From Pseudorhodobacter sp. PARRP1 (GTDB lineage: Bacteria > Pseudomonadota > Alphaproteobacteria > Rhodobacterales > Rhodobacteraceae): 64,000 nucleotides of DNA. The notes under the pieces were generated by a model, which was not told the origin of the DNA, searched no databases, and saw only the letters and a program-made list of their open reading frames with translations. The stretch is taken from assembly GCA_002256245.1 (NCBI GenBank), contig NKIU01000001.1:1-64000 (forward strand), in the 5' to 3' direction. The position numbers were made by a program, and so were the translations under genes. Shown here piece after piece: positions 62,216 through 64,000 of the stretch; the stretch's first letter is position 1; every line of letters begins with the position of its first letter.

Positions 62216-63202
62216 CTAGCGCAGAAAACCCGGCTTTTGCGACCATGCCAAAGCATCGCGGATCATCTCGGGCAGGGTTGATCGTGCAGGCTGCCAGCCC
62301 AGTTCTTCGCGGGCGCGGTCCGAGCCTGACACCAGCGACGCCGCATCCCCCGCCCGGCGCGGGCCTTGGATGATCGGCACATCGCGGTTGGTCACGCTGC
62401 GGCTGGCATCCACCACCTGCCGCACCGAAAAACCGTGCCCGGTGCCAAGGTTGAACGCCCGGTTGCCGCGCCCCTCCAGCAGCCAGTTCACCCCCTTCAC
62501 ATGCGCATCCGCCAGATCCATCACATGCACATAGTCGCGCACGCAGGTGCCGTCGGGCGTTGGATAATCCTGCCCGAACACCGTCAGCGCCGGGCGGCGG
62601 CCCTCGATCGCATCCAGCATCAGCGGGATCAGATGGGTCTCGGGGCGGTGCTGTTCACCGACCTCAGCCTCGGGGTCGGCCCCTGCGACGTTGAAATAGC
62701 GAAAGATCACATGGTTCAGCCCATAAGCCGCGCCGAAATTCTTCAGGATTTCCTCGATGGCCTTTTTCGACGCACCATAAGAATTGATCGGATGCTGCGG
62801 CGTATCCTCATCCAGCACCACGCCGTCCTGATCGCCATAGGTGGCACAGGTGGACGAGAATACAAAATTCATGCAACCGGCATGCACCGCCGCCTCAACC
62901 AGATTAAGCGAGCCGTTGACGTTGGTGCGCCAATACCGCCCCGGATCGGTCATCGACTCGCCCACCAGCGACAGGGCTGCAAAATGCATCACCGCAACCG
63001 GGCGATATTGGTGAAAAGCCGCGTCAATGCTGGCGCGGTCCAGCAGATCACCCTGCACAAACGGACCGAATTTCACCGCATCGGCCCAGCCGGTTGATAG
63101 GTTGTCAAACGCCACCGGCACAAAGCCCGCCTGCGCCAGAACCTTGCAGGCATGCGCCCCGATATACCCCGCCCCACCCGTCACCAACACATGCTTTTGC
63201 AT
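62216..63202 (-). CDS. galE: UDP-glucose 4-epimerase
   Basis: A 328-residue extended-SDR epimerase. GGAGYIGAH (about 8-16) binds NAD. FSSTCATYGD (about 114-123) holds the catalytic Ser/Thr, and YGASKKAIEE (about 144-153) the Tyr-xxx-Lys pair. C-terminal FNLGTGHGFSVRQV is typical. It interconverts UDP-glucose and UDP-galactose for surface glycans. I chose the Met at 63202, after GGAAGACGAAG; three Met codons upstream lack homology. It lies between the duplicated repeats and a DxD glycosyltransferase-like gene. Confidence 0.95.
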   Translation of the reverse strand: MQKHVLVTGGAGYIGAHACKVLAQAGFVPVAFDNLSTGWADAVKFGPFVQGDLLDRASIDAAFHQYRPVAVMHFAALSLVGESMTDPGRYWRTNVNGSLNLVEAAVHAGCMNFVFSSTCATYGDQDGVVLDEDTPQHPINSYGASKKAIEEILKNFGAAYGLNHVIFRYFNVAGADPEAEVGEQHRPETHLIPLMLDAIEGRRPALTVFGQDYPTPDGTCVRDYVHVMDLADAHVKGVNWLLEGRGNRAFNLGTGHGFSVRQVVDASRSVTNRDVPIIQGPRRAGDAASLVSGSDRAREELGWQPARSTLPEMIRDALAWSQKPGFLR

Positions 63203-63300
63203 CTTCGTCTTCCGCTTCATCCGCATCCCGTGCCGCGACTAAAGGAGAGTTTTCCCGACAAGGTCCAGCGCAAACAGCCAAGGATGGGCCAAATAATGGA

Positions 63301-64000
63301 TCACTCAGCTGCGGCCTCAACGGGGTCTGCCACCAAGCCGCTGATCTGCTCCAGCAGCGCCGCTTCCATCGCCACAGGCACGCAGGCCAGCGCGTTGGCG
63401 ATGAAATCGTTGTAAAAATCCAGCCGCCGCAAATGCACGCCGCGATGATAATGGATCAGCCGCGCCTTCTTGGCGCGGTGCAGCTTCACCCGGTCGGCAA
63501 TCGAGAAGTTCCACGCCTCGGGCAAGACCTGATAGCCAAAGCCAAACCGCTTCATCGTCAGCGGCAGCGTGATCTGATCCAGCCAAGGCCGCTTGCCCTT
63601 GATCGGGCAGCGATGGTCAAATTCCATCGCGGTCCTCAGCCAGCTTTGCGCGAAATTTTCGCCGGTATCCGCGCGCGGCAGATCGCTGAAGCTGATGAAA
63701 CCGGCATTGAAATAGGGCGGGTAATCCAACTGCCGCCCGCGCGTCAACTGCACCCGGTCCTCGGGCATCGGCAGGTCGAAGAACGCGTAGGCGCGCGGCC
63801 ACTTGTCCGGCTCTTTGCCCCAGGTCGGCAATCCCTCGGGCACCGCCGCCACCGCAGTTTGGTCTTGCAGCGCAATCCCAAGCAGGGGGGCTGCGCAAAC
63901 CGTGTCGGTGTCGATGAACAGACTGCGCTGCGATGTCCTTGCTGCCGCGCAGGCCAAAATCTTGTTGCCATGCGGATAGGGCTTGGCCCAAACCGTATCG
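63301..64000 (-). CDS. DxD glycosyltransferase-like protein, 5' end outside window
   Basis: The C-terminal 232 codons of a gene that continues past the right edge. The first visible codons read DTVWAKPYPHGNKILACAAA, then SLFIDTDTVCAAPLL with the DxD motif, PPYFNAGFISF, and PWLDQITLPLTMKRFGFGYQ. The same landmarks in the same order occur in the gene at 51817-52818, so the two are homologues. An in-frame TTG at 63957 is not the true start, because conserved sequence extends beyond it. Next to galE, a role in surface glycan synthesis is likely. Confidence 0.75.
   Translation of the reverse strand, partial: DTVWAKPYPHGNKILACAAARTSQRSLFIDTDTVCAAPLLGIALQDQTAVAAVPEGLPTWGKEPDKWPRAYAFFDLPMPEDRVQLTRGRQLDYPPYFNAGFISFSDLPRADTGENFAQSWLRTAMEFDHRCPIKGKRPWLDQITLPLTMKRFGFGYQVLPEAWNFSIADRVKLHRAKKARLIHYHRGVHLRRLDFYNDFIANALACVPVAMEAALLEQISGLVADPVEAAAE

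Overview
The window is GC-rich chromosomal DNA from an alphaproteobacterium, most likely a member of the Rhodobacteraceae. This rests on family resemblance of the proteins and on gene order, not on a database search. Typical markers are the rplU-rpmA ... obgE-proB-proA block, a ChpT phosphotransferase, the ornithine-lipid pair olsB-olsA, and a compact cydDC-cydAB-cydX cluster.

Layout. 0.4-11.3 kb holds metabolic genes: a YtcJ-type amidohydrolase with an agmatinase-like enzyme, a bactofilin, a hotdog thioesterase, an enoyl-CoA hydratase, a coupled ctaA / M32 carboxypeptidase / MFS row, trmJ and a ThiE-like gene. 11.4-21.5 kb holds olsBA, chpT, proBA, obgE, two GNAT genes, rpmA, rplU and a secreted DUF2059 protein. 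At 21.66 kb is a tRNA-Ser(CGA). Next to it, 21.8-24.6 kb is a decayed island: an HsdR gene with its middle deleted, two different tyrosine-integrase fragments, an IS3 orfA remnant and a protein of possible caspase-like fold cut off by the IS. A large RTX protein and the stump of a second one follow (25.1-27.3 kb).

27.5-35.4 kb is a tightly overlapped seven-gene operon: an AmiC-like amide sensor, an AmiR-like ANTAR antiterminator, a complete Dpp-type ABC transporter and an FmdA-type acetamidase/formamidase. An intrinsic terminator lies directly before the first gene. The obvious model is uptake and hydrolysis of short amides, switched on by antitermination. A FAD protein, glgX and a large PAS/HWE histidine kinase follow. 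41.7-46.7 kb carries an esterase, two small probable stress or envelope proteins and a large clade catalase. 46.9-52.8 kb carries an SDR, an MBL-fold hydrolase, an aminotransferase, a double PRC-barrel protein, a DDAH and a DxD glycosyltransferase-like protein. 52.9-59.3 kb is the cytochrome bd cluster, including a 38-residue CydX. 59.3-64.0 kb holds a GT2 glycosyltransferase, a nitrilase-family amidase, galE and a second DxD protein cut by the window end.

Non-coding structure is rich. There are two families of dispersed intergenic repeats (family A near 9.2, 61.2 and 61.7 kb; family B near 5.1 and 9.6 kb, inverted), long hairpins built from a CCCCGGACTTGATCCGGGG-type palindrome, a tandem duplication that copied the 3' end of the nitrilase gene, and a 16-bp triplication across the cydB stop codon. 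rplU has a strong promoter followed at once by a terminator-like hairpin. No wholly new system is proven here. The best leads are the amide operon with its leader terminator, the rplU leader, and the caspase-like gene beside the RTX proteins.
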